From JBCBWG01 sp964579305 (lineage in GTDB: Bacteria > Pseudomonadota > Alphaproteobacteria > Rhizobiales > Hyphomicrobiaceae), in assembly GCA_964579305.1 (NCBI GenBank), contig CAZOGY010000105.1, positions 1 through 12,414 of the forward strand: DNA of 12,414 nucleotides, in the 5' to 3' direction. Both the position numbers and the translations under genes were made by a program. Every line of letters starts with the position of its first letter. The first letter of the stretch is position 1. Below, in pieces: positions 1 through 6,463 of this stretch. Under the pieces are notes generated by a model that saw only the letters and a program-made list of their open reading frames with translations, made no database searches and had not been told where the DNA came from.

Positions 1-4
1 AGAG

Positions 5-39
5 CTAAAGCGAGGCGCAGTTCATGCGACACGCTTTAG
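5..39. repeat. Nested inverted repeat (hairpin), possible interspersed repeat
   Basis: Perfect 8-base arms CTAAAGCG (5-12) and CGCTTTAG (32-39) enclose a second inner pair, CGCA (16-19) and TGCG (25-28), around a 5-base loop. The 3x3 internal loop between the two stems also allows one G-C pair (14 with 30). No T-run follows on either strand, so it is a poor intrinsic terminator. It sits beyond the 3' end of the minus-strand gene at 130. A second smaller palindrome, ACGTC-GGCT-GACGT, lies at 51-64. The shape resembles short palindromic elements scattered between genes in Hyphomicrobiales, but no second copy occurs in this window. Confidence 0.5.
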
Positions 40-129
40 GCGCCACAGTCACGTCGGCTGACGTCTCGCTTGCGTTGGCGTGTGTGGTTTGCAGTCGGTC
101 GGGCAGGGTTGGTTGGTTGTTGGGCGACG

Positions 130-1815
130 TCACATCCGCAGCGCGTTTTTAGCCCACGCGGTGGTCGGCTTGGGCTTCCAATCGAAAACGCTTGCGCCGG
201 CGTTGGCCGATTTCGGCGGGGTTACGCGAACGGTTGGCGCGTTCCGAGGCTTTGGCGGCGTTGCTGGGCGGCCGGTGCGCCCAGGTGCGGGTTTGGTTGG
301 CGCTGTCTTGCGGGCCGTGCGTTGCTGCGATTGAGAGCGCGGGATCGGGCGGCGAGGCGCACGGGCAGCCAAGCGGCGTTGACGGGCGCGCTCACGCCGG
401 TCGGCACGCATTTCGGCCCATTCACGGCGGCGCTCGGCAAGGCTGCGTTGAAGGGCCGCCTGGCGAAGATCGGCCGGGACCCGCGCGGGTAATGGCGGCA
501 TGTCAGGTTTGGCCGGTGTCGCGGCGACGGGCTGTTGCGCCCCAGGACCACTTCGACTGTCGCGTTGCCTCGCGTTTGGGTGGTTGCTGCGCGCTCCTGC
601 GTCCAAGCCCGGCGTGGCAGAGGCAGGCAGCGCTGAGACAGCCCCCCTGTTGGGCCGCTGCTGCGCGGAAGTCGCTGCCGCTTTAGGTGGCTCGCTGGGC
701 GCGGTGGCAAATGTGATGACGTGAACGGTTTGCGTTGCGGCAACCGATCCATCTGCGTGGAATGCGCGGATCGTCAGGTCATAGCGCGCGCGGGCCTCAC
801 CGTTCATTCGCAAACGCAGGCCGGGCAGTATTGCTGGCTCGATGCCCCAAGTCGTGCGGCCGACGGGCATGCCGGCGGAAAAAGTCAGCGCATCATCGCG
901 GCCAAGGATTTGGACGGCGCTGACTTGGCCGTTCGGCGTCTTTCCTGTCAGAGCAATTTCGAACGGTGCCTCGCGCGCAGCGGTGATCCGATAGACGAGG
1001 GCGCCTTCCGGCAATGCGAATTGGCTGCGTGCGCTGTCTGACGCGGCTGTTGCGCCGAGGACTTTGATCTTCAACTGGCGCCTGTCGGGCTCGCGCAGGT
1101 CGAAACTGGTGAAGGCAAATGCGAAGGGCGCAATTTCGGTTGGCCCAGCGTCGGGCACGAGGCTTGCCGTTGTCAGGCCCGTCAATTCGGTGACGTCATG
1201 GCCCGGCTTGACCCTGGCCTTGCTTGCGATTTTGCGCCGCGTCGTTTGCGCCACTCCGGGTGCGTTGGCCTGCTTTCCAGAGGATGCCTGAGCCGCGTTT
1301 GCACGGTCGTTTGGCGCTGCGGGACGGGCGGCTACAGCCTTGGTGACGACGTTGTTTCCGTCCGTTGCCGTTTGGTTGTCAGCTTCGGGCGCGGCCACGA
1401 CGACGATTGCCAGTGCGGCCATGACACATGCGCCAACGCTCAGAAAGCGTGCTGGCGAAACGGACTTGCGATATCTCGGTGCCGGCACCAGTCCCGACCG
1501 GCTGCCTCTCAGCGGTAATGTCGGCTCGGACGACCCCGGCTCGCTCGGTTCGGTCTGTACGGGCACAAAGAGTGTTCGCGATAATGCAGGCTCGTCGCCC
1601 GCGTGGGGGGCCGCTGGCGCATGCTCGACATTGCTTGCCGAACCGTCGATGATCGGACCCGATCCCCCACCGGTCGCGCGATCCAACGGCTGCTCATCGA
1701 TTGTCGCGAGCATCGCCCGCAGCGATTTGCGTTTCTCAGGCCCGCCGGACGTTTGATTGCCGTCACCTGAACGCGGTGATTCCGATCGCCGCGCGGCATC
1801 GGTGCCCAACTGCAT
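130..1815 (-). CDS. Hypothetical Pro/Ala-rich single-pass membrane protein
   Basis: I do not recognise the family. The 561-aa product has a polar N-terminal part (1-122), one likely membrane segment (about 123-142, FLSVGACVMAALAIVVVAAP), a low-complexity linker (145-228), and a more regular middle region (about 230-372, with LKIKVLGATAA, ALVYRITAA and YDLTIRAFHADG) that looks like a folded beta-rich domain. A Pro/Ala linker follows, then a highly charged Arg/Glu stretch (about 449-488) that should be helical, and a basic Pro-rich tail. With basic residues (RYRK) just before the membrane segment, the N-terminus is probably cytoplasmic and the rest periplasmic. I chose the ATG at 1815; a GTG 21 bases upstream (1836) is in frame, but the G-rich stretch GAGTGGGGG then serves as a ribosome site for the ATG. 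The next gene upstream (2109-3809) has the same orientation and a related composition and shares a PDxPPLPxRxP motif. The long frame with GC-rich third positions supports a real gene; the function is unknown. Confidence 0.75.
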   Translation of the reverse strand: MQLGTDAARRSESPRSGDGNQTSGGPEKRKSLRAMLATIDEQPLDRATGGGSGPIIDGSASNVEHAPAAPHAGDEPALSRTLFVPVQTEPSEPGSSEPTLPLRGSRSGLVPAPRYRKSVSPARFLSVGACVMAALAIVVVAAPEADNQTATDGNNVVTKAVAARPAAPNDRANAAQASSGKQANAPGVAQTTRRKIASKARVKPGHDVTELTGLTTASLVPDAGPTEIAPFAFAFTSFDLREPDRRQLKIKVLGATAASDSARSQFALPEGALVYRITAAREAPFEIALTGKTPNGQVSAVQILGRDDALTFSAGMPVGRTTWGIEPAILPGLRLRMNGEARARYDLTIRAFHADGSVAATQTVHVITFATAPSEPPKAAATSAQQRPNRGAVSALPASATPGLDAGARSNHPNARQRDSRSGPGAQQPVAATPAKPDMPPLPARVPADLRQAALQRSLAERRREWAEMRADRRERARQRRLAARAPRRPIPRSQSQQRTARKTAPTKPAPGRTGRPATPPKPRNAPTVRVTPPKSANAGASVFDWKPKPTTAWAKNALRM

Positions 1816-1877
1816 GGCAAGCCCCCACTCACACACTCAGCTCGTGTCTGAGGGCTTTCGGCGTTAACGATCGGCCT

Positions 1878-1900
1878 CACCAATCCAGCGTTGGATGGTG
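1878..1900 (-). promoter_or_regulatory. Leader hairpin upstream of the 130-1815 gene
   Basis: Arms CACCAATCCA (1878-1887) and TGGATGGTG (1892-1900) pair over 9 base pairs with a single bulged A around a 4-base loop. On the minus strand this lies 63-85 bases before the ATG at 1815, inside the 293-base interval between the two minus-strand genes. It could act in the mRNA leader or as a protein-binding dyad. No clear -35/-10 pair was found in the interval. Confidence 0.35.
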
Positions 1901-2108
1901 CCGCATCTCGGCCTGATAACGCGTTCAACCCCCAGCAGAACTGCTTGTGGGAAAGTGAGAAAAACTGTGGACAAATTTGGGCTTTCCGCCGGTTTGTTGT
2001 GGTGTGTGTGAGCAAAAACACGGCGCATTGCCCTGGAAATTCAGACGCCAGGGCGCAAAAGAAATTTCTACACGGATACTCTTAACGCACCGCAGCCGTG
2101 CACGCTGG

Positions 2109-3809
2109 TCAATCGAACTGGGGCGTTTCGCAGACCTGACCGAAGCTGCAGCGATTCTGTGCAAGATCTCGGGCACGGGGCTCTGATTGCAGCGGCTGTG
2201 GCGCCGTCGGCTTGTGCAGCCTTGGGCCGGCATGTGTCGGGTCGGGGGCGCCGGGCACAACGGTCGTAACCCAAGGCGGAATCGCGGGGCCACGCAACTT
2301 CGGCCCGCCCAACAGCGATGCATCGAGCCCGAGGGCATCGCGAACCCATTTGCGGCGTCCGGCAGGGGCCGCCTTCTTCTTGGGCGTTGGCCGAGGCCGA
2401 GAACGCGTTTGCCGGCGCGATCGCGACGGTGGCGATCGTTTCACTTCGGCCTGTTGCCTGCGTGATCGCGGCGGCTGGCTGCGTTCGGGCTGGCGCCGGC
2501 GCACGGTTGGGGTTTGCTGAGCCGCCGGCAAGGCTGCGATACGGGGATTGCGCTGAGGCAACGGCGGTGCATCGGGGATTATCGCTGCGGCCACGGGTTT
2601 GGCGCCGGGCTTTTGATCGGGCTGCGTGGTCGCCTTATTGGCGCGTTGAGCTGGCAGCGCCGCCACTTGGGTGCCCTTCGGCGGGAGCTTTGCGGCCGGT
2701 GTAGGCTTCGGCTCCTCAGTTTTGGTCGGTGCGATGCCCGCTGGTTTGTTGCGCTCAGGCGACGCTTCGCGGTCACGTTGTGGGCGTGGGTCTTGTGCGC
2801 GCTCTGCGGCTTGCGTCGTATCTGCAGCAGCGGCCGGCGGGGCCTGATCTGCTGGACGTTCGGCTTTGGCGGGGGCCGCACGCGCAGGCTCTGCTTTCGC
2901 CGCGGTGGTCTGGGTTGGTTGTTCGCGCAGCGCAGCCGGCGATGGTTGCTCAGCGCTCTGGCGATTGGGCGCAGGCTTGCGGGCTGGCAACTGGTTGGCT
3001 TCGCTCAAGCCGGCAACCCAACCTCGCGCATGCGTATCGTGATCTTTGGCGTCCTGATCGCTCAGCCTTTGACGTTTGCCGCGGGCCGCATTTAAGTCTT
3101 CGGGCCGCGCTGCGTTGGCCTGCGGCGCGGGCTGTGGATCTGCCGCTGCGATCGCCGAGCCGTGCGAGGGGGCAGCATTTGGTATTTCCGCAGCGACTTT
3201 GGCTCTCTCGGGCGGTGGCTGCGTTTTCTTCGCTTGGACCGTTGGGCGTTGTGCCGCTTTGGCCGCATTCATCGGTTCGCCCGGCCCGACCGGTGGTTTT
3301 GGCAGCCTGTTGGGTGATTGAGCCGCTGGCTTTGAGATCTGAAGACCGTCATCGGAGGCGGCATTTTTCTGGCGCTCTGGTGTCGTGCGCTCTGGTGGAC
3401 TGACAGGCTCTTCGTTGCCTTGCCGCGTGCCATCCGACACGGCGCCGAGGTCAGCCGCTGGTGGCAACGGGATCCGTTCCGGCAGCGTCCAAGCGGGTTC
3501 TTGCGATGCGCCGCGGCCAGCCGAATGGTCCGGCCCCGCTTCGGTCTCAGGTCCGTTCGAGGCGGCGGGCTTATTGTCGCCATCGAGAGACGATTGCAGC
3601 GGCGCGCTGAAGCGACGGCGGATCGAACCTGTCGTGACCGGCATGGTGCCATCCGGCGCGGTTGGCACCAGCCCATCTCGCTGGGCATGGGCCAGGCCGG
3701 GCGCAAAGGCCAGCTCCGTGGCGCGCGCGGTGCTCGGCGTCGTCGACCAGGCGCGGGCGACAATTTGGAGAGCGTGAGAGGCAAGCGCGCGCACATCAAA
3801 AAGGCCAGC
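2109..3809 (-). CDS. Hypothetical low-complexity Pro/Ala/Arg-rich protein, 5' end lost in assembly gap
   Basis: I do not recognise the family. At least 561 residues are encoded from a possible GTG at 3794, but the frame stays open to the gap edge at 3809 (six more codons, A-G-L-F-D-V), so the true start is probably inside or beyond the gap. Numbering from 3794, residues 1-38 contain a mildly hydrophobic stretch ending in LAHAQ, which could be the end of a signal or membrane segment. Residues 40-470 are almost all Pro, Ala, Lys, Arg, Glu and Gln, with a PDAPPLPQRNPR motif at 408-418 and a very basic Arg/Ser/Pro stretch at 432-475. The C-terminal part (about 480-561, with WVRDALGLDASLLGG and two cysteines) is less repetitive and may be the functional end. 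Such composition fits a disordered periplasmic or wall-spanning linker; this is inference. GC-rich third positions support this frame over the long shadow frame that crosses the gap. Confidence 0.65.
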   Translation of the reverse strand, partial: AGLFDVRALASHALQIVARAWSTTPSTARATELAFAPGLAHAQRDGLVPTAPDGTMPVTTGSIRRRFSAPLQSSLDGDNKPAASNGPETEAGPDHSAGRGASQEPAWTLPERIPLPPAADLGAVSDGTRQGNEEPVSPPERTTPERQKNAASDDGLQISKPAAQSPNRLPKPPVGPGEPMNAAKAAQRPTVQAKKTQPPPERAKVAAEIPNAAPSHGSAIAAADPQPAPQANAARPEDLNAARGKRQRLSDQDAKDHDTHARGWVAGLSEANQLPARKPAPNRQSAEQPSPAALREQPTQTTAAKAEPARAAPAKAERPADQAPPAAAADTTQAAERAQDPRPQRDREASPERNKPAGIAPTKTEEPKPTPAAKLPPKGTQVAALPAQRANKATTQPDQKPGAKPVAAAIIPDAPPLPQRNPRIAALPAAQQTPTVRRRQPERSQPPRSRRQQAEVKRSPPSRSRRQTRSRPRPTPKKKAAPAGRRKWVRDALGLDASLLGGPKLRGPAIPPWVTTVVPGAPDPTHAGPRLHKPTAPQPLQSEPRARDLAQNRCSFGQVCETPQFD

Positions 3810-3909
3810 NNNNNNNNNNNNNNNNNNNNNNNNNNNNNNNNNNNNNNNNNNNNNNNNNNNNNNNNNNNNNNNNNNNNNNNNNNNNNNNNNNNNNNNNNNN
3901 NNNNNNNNN
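3810..3909. other. Assembly gap of 100 N
   Basis: Exactly 100 unknown bases are present, the conventional size for a scaffold join of unknown length. The real length, and therefore the reading frame across it, is not known. It falls at the 5' end of a GC-rich low-complexity gene, a typical place for short-read assembly to break. Confidence 0.97.
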
Positions 3910-4143
3910 GACGCTTGCGTGCCGGACAGGGGACCGCCTCGGTCGTTTGGATGTTGGTTTCGAGCGCATCACACCGTAGGTCCAATTCGTCAAACGCGCA
4001 CGCAATCAAGGCCGGCGCCAGCGCACGCTGACCCGGTCGATGTGCAACTTGGACCGATTCGGGATTGCGGCCCCCTAGTGGCGGGGCGAGGCGGGTGCAA
4101 ATTCGGTGGAGATGTCTGCTGGCCACCTTATGGCTGAACTTCA

Positions 4144-4163
4144 AACAACGGCGCTGCGTTGTT
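4144..4163. promoter_or_regulatory. Perfect 7-bp dyad upstream of the aap operon (candidate operator)
   Basis: AACAACG (4144-4150) and CGTTGTT (4157-4163) are perfect inverted arms around a 6-base spacer. After one mismatch on each side the symmetry continues with TTC/GAA, giving a footprint of about 28 bases. It lies about 55 bases upstream of the candidate -35 box of aapP. A dimeric activator or repressor site is one reading. As plus-strand RNA it would be a hairpin followed by TTTT, but no plus-strand gene ends here. Confidence 0.4.
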
Positions 4164-4217
4164 CGAATTTTGCGCGCTTTTTGAAGGTCATGCGCATAGA
4201 GAAGGCAGACACATCCG

Positions 4218-4246
4218 TTGCGAGGGGGCCACGGCTAAGTCATACT
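4218..4246 (+). promoter_or_regulatory. Candidate sigma70-type promoter of the aap operon
   Basis: TTGCGA (4218-4223) and CATACT (4241-4246) are separated by 17 bases. Each matches four of six consensus bases. Transcription from about 4253 would give a leader of about 40 bases before the aapP ATG. Position and spacing are good and the boxes are only moderate. Confidence 0.45.
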
Positions 4247-4293
4247 AAGGTGAAAACAGCGTCCGGCAGGCGCATGCTTATTTGGGAGACACG

Positions 4294-5151
4294 ATGGCGG
4301 ACGGTGGAGCACACGGCGGCGTGACCGAGGCGCGGCCAGCCGATCCCGGTTCATTTCCAGGCGCGCGATCGGCGGACACAGGCGACGGGTACGCGGTCGG
4401 GCCCAACGGCCACGCGAAAGCCGCGATCGAAATGGTTGCGGTCAACAAGTGGTTTGGCGAATTCCACGTCCTGCGCGATATCGATCTGACAGTTCAACGC
4501 GGCGAAAAAATCGTGATTTGCGGGCCTTCGGGTTCTGGCAAGTCGACGTTGATCCGATGCATTAATCGGCTGGAGGAACACCAGACCGGCACCATTGTGG
4601 TCGACGGCATCGAACTGACAAGTGACGTGCGCAACATCGACAAGATCCGTTCCGAAGTTGGAATGGTGTTTCAGAGCTTCAATCTGTTCCCGCACCTGAC
4701 CGTTCTCGACAACCTCTGCTTGGCCCCGCAGTGGGTGCGCAAGATGCCCCGCGGCGAGGCCGAAGAGGTCGCGATGCATTTTCTCGAGCGCGTCAAGATC
4801 CCCGAGCAGGCCCAAAAGTACCCAGGGCAATTGTCTGGCGGTCAGCAGCAACGGGTCGCGATCGCGCGCGCGCTGTGCATGAAACCGCGCATTATGCTGT
4901 TTGACGAGCCCACGTCCGCGCTTGATCCGGAGATGGTCAAGGAGGTTCTCGACACCATGATCAGCCTGGCAGACAGCGGCATGACAATGCTGTGTGTCAC
5001 CCACGAGATGGGGTTTGCGCGGGCTGTGGCAGATCGCGTGATTTTCATGGACCAGGGCGAGATCGTCGAGCAGGCAGACCCTGAAACCTTTTTCCATAAT
5101 CCGCAATCAGAGCGGACCCAGTTATTCCTCAGCCAAATCCTGGATCACTGA
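4294..5151 (+). CDS. aapP: General L-amino acid ABC transporter, ATP-binding protein AapP
   Basis: This is the ATPase subunit that drives uptake of polar L-amino acids through the AapQ/AapM channel, at the cytoplasmic face of the inner membrane. The 285-aa product has all ABC landmarks: Walker A GPSGSGKS (77-84), Q-loop VFQSFN (Q127), signature LSGGQQQR (180-187), Walker B with IMLFDEP (200-206), D-loop SALD (208-211) and switch histidine H237 in VTHEMGFA. The sequence is typical of the polar-amino-acid subfamily (GlnQ/AapP/BztD). The ATG at 4294 follows GGGAG at 4284-4288; an in-frame TTG at 4282 lies on top of that ribosome site and was rejected. About 45 Gly/Ala-rich residues precede the usual start of homology (IEMVAVNKWFG), longer than most relatives. 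It is the first gene of the operon, 86 bases before aapJ; in classic rhizobial loci this gene is last. Confidence 0.93.
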   Translation: MADGGAHGGVTEARPADPGSFPGARSADTGDGYAVGPNGHAKAAIEMVAVNKWFGEFHVLRDIDLTVQRGEKIVICGPSGSGKSTLIRCINRLEEHQTGTIVVDGIELTSDVRNIDKIRSEVGMVFQSFNLFPHLTVLDNLCLAPQWVRKMPRGEAEEVAMHFLERVKIPEQAQKYPGQLSGGQQQRVAIARALCMKPRIMLFDEPTSALDPEMVKEVLDTMISLADSGMTMLCVTHEMGFARAVADRVIFMDQGEIVEQADPETFFHNPQSERTQLFLSQILDH

Positions 5152-5192
5152 GGACCCGAGGTGCTTGCGTGCATGGCCAAAAAGACCAGTGC

Positions 5193-5209
5193 GCAGGCCG
5201 AACGCCTGC
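5193..5209 (+). other. Hairpin in the aapP-aapJ spacer
   Basis: GCAGGC (5193-5198) and GCCTGC (5204-5209) form a perfect 6-bp stem with a 5-base loop, 11 bases before the aapJ Shine-Dalgarno sequence (GAGGGAG, 5221-5227). No T-run follows, so it is not a terminator. It could help set the 5' end of a processed aapJ transcript. Confidence 0.35.
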
Positions 5210-5237
5210 ATCATCCAATCGAGGGAGTAGCGAACTG

Positions 5238-6263
5238 ATGATGAAAGGTCTGAAACGGGCCATCGCGGCCGCAGTGGTGTCCGTCGCCGCTGCAACCGGT
5301 GCGTCGGCCGGTGAGTCACTTGATGCGGTTATCAAGCGCGGCGAATTGCTGTGCGGTGTGAACACGGGGCTCGGCGGCTTCTCGCTGCCAGACTCACAGG
5401 GCAAGTGGACCGGCATCGACGTCGAGTTCTGCAAAGCCGTTGCAGCGGCCATTCTCAAGGATGAGAACAAGGTCAAATTCATTCCGCTGAGCTCGCAGCA
5501 ACGCTTCACGGCGCTGCAAACCGGCGAGATCGACGTTCTGTCGCGCAACACGACATGGACGCTCACGCGCGACACCTCGCTCGGCCTGAACTTCGCCGGC
5601 GTTCTTTATTACGACGGCCAAGGGTTCATGGTGCCCAAGAAGCTTGGCGTCACCAGCGCAAAACAACTCGACGGCGCCACGGTGTGTGTGCAGCCGGGTA
5701 CGACGACCGAACTCAACCTGGCTGACTACTTCCGCGCCAACAACATGACCTTCACGCCAGTTGTGATCGAGAAGCTGGCTGAAGTGAAAGCTGCGTTCTT
5801 CTCGGGCCGTTGCGACGTCTACACGACGGATGCCTCGGGTCTGGCCTCCACGCGCAAAAACGATGTTCCTGGCGGCAAGAGCGAAGACTACGTGATCCTG
5901 CCGGAGATCATCTCCAAAGAGCCGCTTGGCCCGGTTGTGCGCCACGGCGACGATCAGTTCTTCGACATCGTCAAGTGGGTCTTGAACGCGCTGCTCGAAG
6001 CCGAGGAGTACGGCATCACCCAAGCCAACGTCGACGACATGGCGAAAAACTCAACCAATCCAGGTGTCAAACGCCTGCTGGGTACGACGCCTGGCATGGG
6101 CCAAAAGCTTGGCTTGGATGAGCAGTGGGCTGTCCGCGCGATCAAAGTTGGCGGCAACTACGGTGAGATGTGGACCCGTAACATCGAACCGCTTGGCCTG
6201 CCGCGCGGCCTCAACAACCTGTGGAACAAGGGCGGCCTGATGTACGCCGCACCGATCCGCTAA
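5238..6263 (+). CDS. aapJ: General L-amino acid ABC transporter, periplasmic binding protein AapJ
   Basis: This is the periplasmic solute-binding protein that captures L-amino acids and delivers them to the AapQ/AapM permease. The 341-aa length agrees with rhizobial AapJ as I know it. A clear signal peptide is present (MMKGLKR, hydrophobic core AIAAAVVSVAAA, cleavage after ASA at 24). The mature protein starts with the family pattern LDAVIKRGELLCGVNTGLGGF and has GKWTGIDVEFCKAVAAAI, LSRNTTWTLTRDTSLGLNF, ATVCVQPGTTTELNLADYF and SGRCDVYTTDASGLAS, all typical of the family 3 solute-binding fold of AapJ/BztA. Four cysteines in the mature chain fit disulfides in the periplasm. The ATG at 5238 follows GAGGGAG; a second ATG at 5241 would give the same mature protein, and the upstream in-frame start at 5169 is unlikely because it would bury the signal peptide. 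A strong hairpin follows the stop codon. Confidence 0.94.
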   Translation: MMKGLKRAIAAAVVSVAAATGASAGESLDAVIKRGELLCGVNTGLGGFSLPDSQGKWTGIDVEFCKAVAAAILKDENKVKFIPLSSQQRFTALQTGEIDVLSRNTTWTLTRDTSLGLNFAGVLYYDGQGFMVPKKLGVTSAKQLDGATVCVQPGTTTELNLADYFRANNMTFTPVVIEKLAEVKAAFFSGRCDVYTTDASGLASTRKNDVPGGKSEDYVILPEIISKEPLGPVVRHGDDQFFDIVKWVLNALLEAEEYGITQANVDDMAKNSTNPGVKRLLGTTPGMGQKLGLDEQWAVRAIKVGGNYGEMWTRNIEPLGLPRGLNNLWNKGGLMYAAPIR

Positions 6264-6288
6264 GGTTGAAGGCCACCGAGCGAACACT

Positions 6289-6315
6289 CCCGGGACCGCT
6301 TCGCGCGGTCCCGGG
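6289..6315 (+). terminator. Strong hairpin between aapJ and aapQ (attenuator or mRNA stabiliser)
   Basis: Perfect 11-bp arms CCCGGGACCGC (6289-6299) and GCGGTCCCGGG (6305-6315) enclose a 5-base loop (TTCGC), 25 bases after the aapJ stop. Only a short CTTTG follows, so termination should be partial. Such hairpins behind binding-protein genes commonly raise binding protein over permease by partial termination or by blocking 3' decay. The remaining spacer to aapQ (to 6463) shows no other convincing signal. Confidence 0.8.
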
Positions 6316-6463
6316 CTTTGCAACGGACGCTGGGAGTTGCACGCAACTGGCACGGGCCTAGGCTTCTAGCGCCATCAACGCTGCGCCATCACAGCGCGTC
6401 TCCCACGCGAATGCATTGCACGCTTTCAAAAAAGCACGCTTCAAAACCAACGAGCCCGTTCAA

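Larger units (their letters stand above)
3910..4293. other. Divergent region between the gap and aapP; possible gene 5' end at the gap
   Basis: No confident complete gene is present in these 384 bases. On the minus strand, two frames run open into the gap. One begins at an ATG at 3969 (MRSKPTSKRPRRSPVRHASV), a basic start that could belong to the gene at 2109-3809. The other is less basic and has slightly more G or C at third positions (it includes DELDLRCDALETN). Neither has a convincing Shine-Dalgarno sequence, and the gap prevents a choice. The right half holds the dyad at 4144-4163, a palindrome ATGCGCAT (4190-4197), and the candidate promoter of the transporter operon at 4218-4246. Confidence 0.5.

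Noticed and set aside
1966..1974. DnaA-box-like sequence (TTGTCCACA on the minus strand)
   Set aside because: Single site with one mismatch, no cluster, no AT-rich unwinding region and no origin-associated genes.
2031..2053. Inverted repeat CCCTGG/CCAGGG downstream of the Pro-rich gene as a terminator
   Set aside because: Short stem, 11-base loop and no T-run directly after it on the minus strand.
3269..4144. Long minus-strand open frame of 291 codons spanning the N gap
   Set aside because: It only exists because Ns are read as sense codons; left of the gap it is a shadow of the Pro-rich gene with poorer third-position GC.
4351..5106. Long minus-strand frame (251 codons) opposite aapP
   Set aside because: Mirror frame of a GC-rich conserved gene; no ribosome site or recognisable domain.
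5394..6023. Minus-strand frame (209 codons) opposite aapJ
   Set aside because: Shadow of a strongly conserved gene; product has no family features.
6416..6463. TTG start extending AapQ by 16 residues
   Set aside because: Extra residues are not typical of the family and the start codon is rare; the ATG at 6464 gives the usual length, although its ribosome site is weak.
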